5,550 bases of DNA from Patescibacteria group bacterium. GTDB taxonomy: Bacteria > Patescibacteriota > Patescibacteriia > UBA2591 > UBA6264. Positions 5,432 through 5,550 of the stretch are shown here, piece after piece; position 1 is the stretch's first letter; each line of letters opens with the position of its first letter. The DNA lies in NCBI GenBank assembly GCA_022572625.1, contig JACZVN010000034.1, forward strand, positions 1 through 5,550, written 5' to 3'. A program made the position numbers and the translations under genes. Under the pieces are notes generated by a model that worked only from the letters and a program-made list of their open reading frames with translations, did not search any database and was not told the origin of the DNA.

Positions 5432-5550
5432 TTATTCTTTTTTATCTGGTGGGATATTATAATATTTTAAAATAAATGCGGCTAACTTGCCAAAGGTTGG
5501 CGCGGCGGTTGAATCAGCAAAATTTCCATTTTGAGGATTATCTAATTTAA
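5432..5550 (-). CDS. ftsI: C-terminal end of a penicillin-binding protein transpeptidase (FtsI/PBP2 type), partial
   Basis: The last 38 residues of a gene entering from the right edge. The reading frame starts at 5548 and ends with TAA at 5434-5432. The visible residues include LDNPQNGNFADSTAAPTFG and a final KYYNIPPDKKE. This matches the end of class B penicillin-binding proteins, where 'v.dNP..g.f.gs.aAP.F..i....L.y..ipP' follows the transpeptidase KTG region. The protein would cross-link septal peptidoglycan outside the membrane. Its stop codon is immediately followed by the murF ATG, the usual ftsI-mur order of division and cell-wall clusters. Only the tail is visible, so assignment to FtsI rather than another class B PBP rests on the neighbouring murF. 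Confidence 0.78.
   Translation of the reverse strand, partial: KLDNPQNGNFADSTAAPTFGKLAAFILKYYNIPPDKKE

Noticed and set aside
1..5550. CRISPR array, insertion sequence or transposon ends
   Set aside because: No regularly spaced direct repeats, transposase motifs or paired terminal inverted repeats were found. The tape-measure-like left end is not flanked by a visible attachment-site duplication.

Overview
The window is AT-rich (roughly 35-37% G+C in the parts I counted by hand), uses the standard genetic code and is densely packed with short intergenic gaps. Gene content points to a candidate-phyla-radiation bacterium (Patescibacteria, Parcubacteria-like). The clues are a Mur ligase of the shortened, membrane-anchored CPR type directly behind a penicillin-binding protein tail, a Trm9-like tRNA methyltransferase, and small unrecognised envelope proteins. 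This placement is inferred from gene style, not from a marker gene.

Layout from right to left. The right edge (5432-5550, minus) holds the last 38 codons of an FtsI/PBP2-type transpeptidase, whose stop codon touches the start of murF (4139-5431, minus). This is a division/cell-wall pair. murF converges on a plus-strand gene for a membrane-anchored coiled-coil protein (3459-4040), and a strong, probably bidirectional hairpin terminator lies between them (4050-4085). Upstream of the plus-strand gene, a compact divergent promoter region (3360-3418) carries two good sigma70-type promoters whose -35 boxes lie back to back in a perfect 12-bp palindrome. The leftward promoter drives a small lipoprotein gene (2903-3310, minus), which ends at a hairpin terminator (2846-2882).

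Immediately after that terminator a minus-strand operon begins, probably from an extended -10 promoter with almost no leader. It contains a Trm9/ALKBH8-like class I methyltransferase (2080-2817), an unrecognised protein with a D-x14-QxK pattern suggesting a PD-(D/E)XK nuclease-like core (1173-2060), and a phosphomannomutase/phosphoglucomutase overlapping it by 11 bases (1-1183).

The most striking observation is at the left end. The phosphomannomutase reads normally through its catalytic serine and metal loops to about residue 302. It then changes in frame, without a stop, into about 92 residues resembling an internal segment of a phage tail tape-measure protein. The sugar-binding and phosphate-binding domains are absent. 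Either this is a genuine gene fusion or the contig is chimeric with a breakpoint near position 280, and the second is more likely. The other main observations are a palindromic insertion inside the methyltransferase coding sequence, the shared-palindrome divergent promoters and the missing N-terminal domain of MurF.
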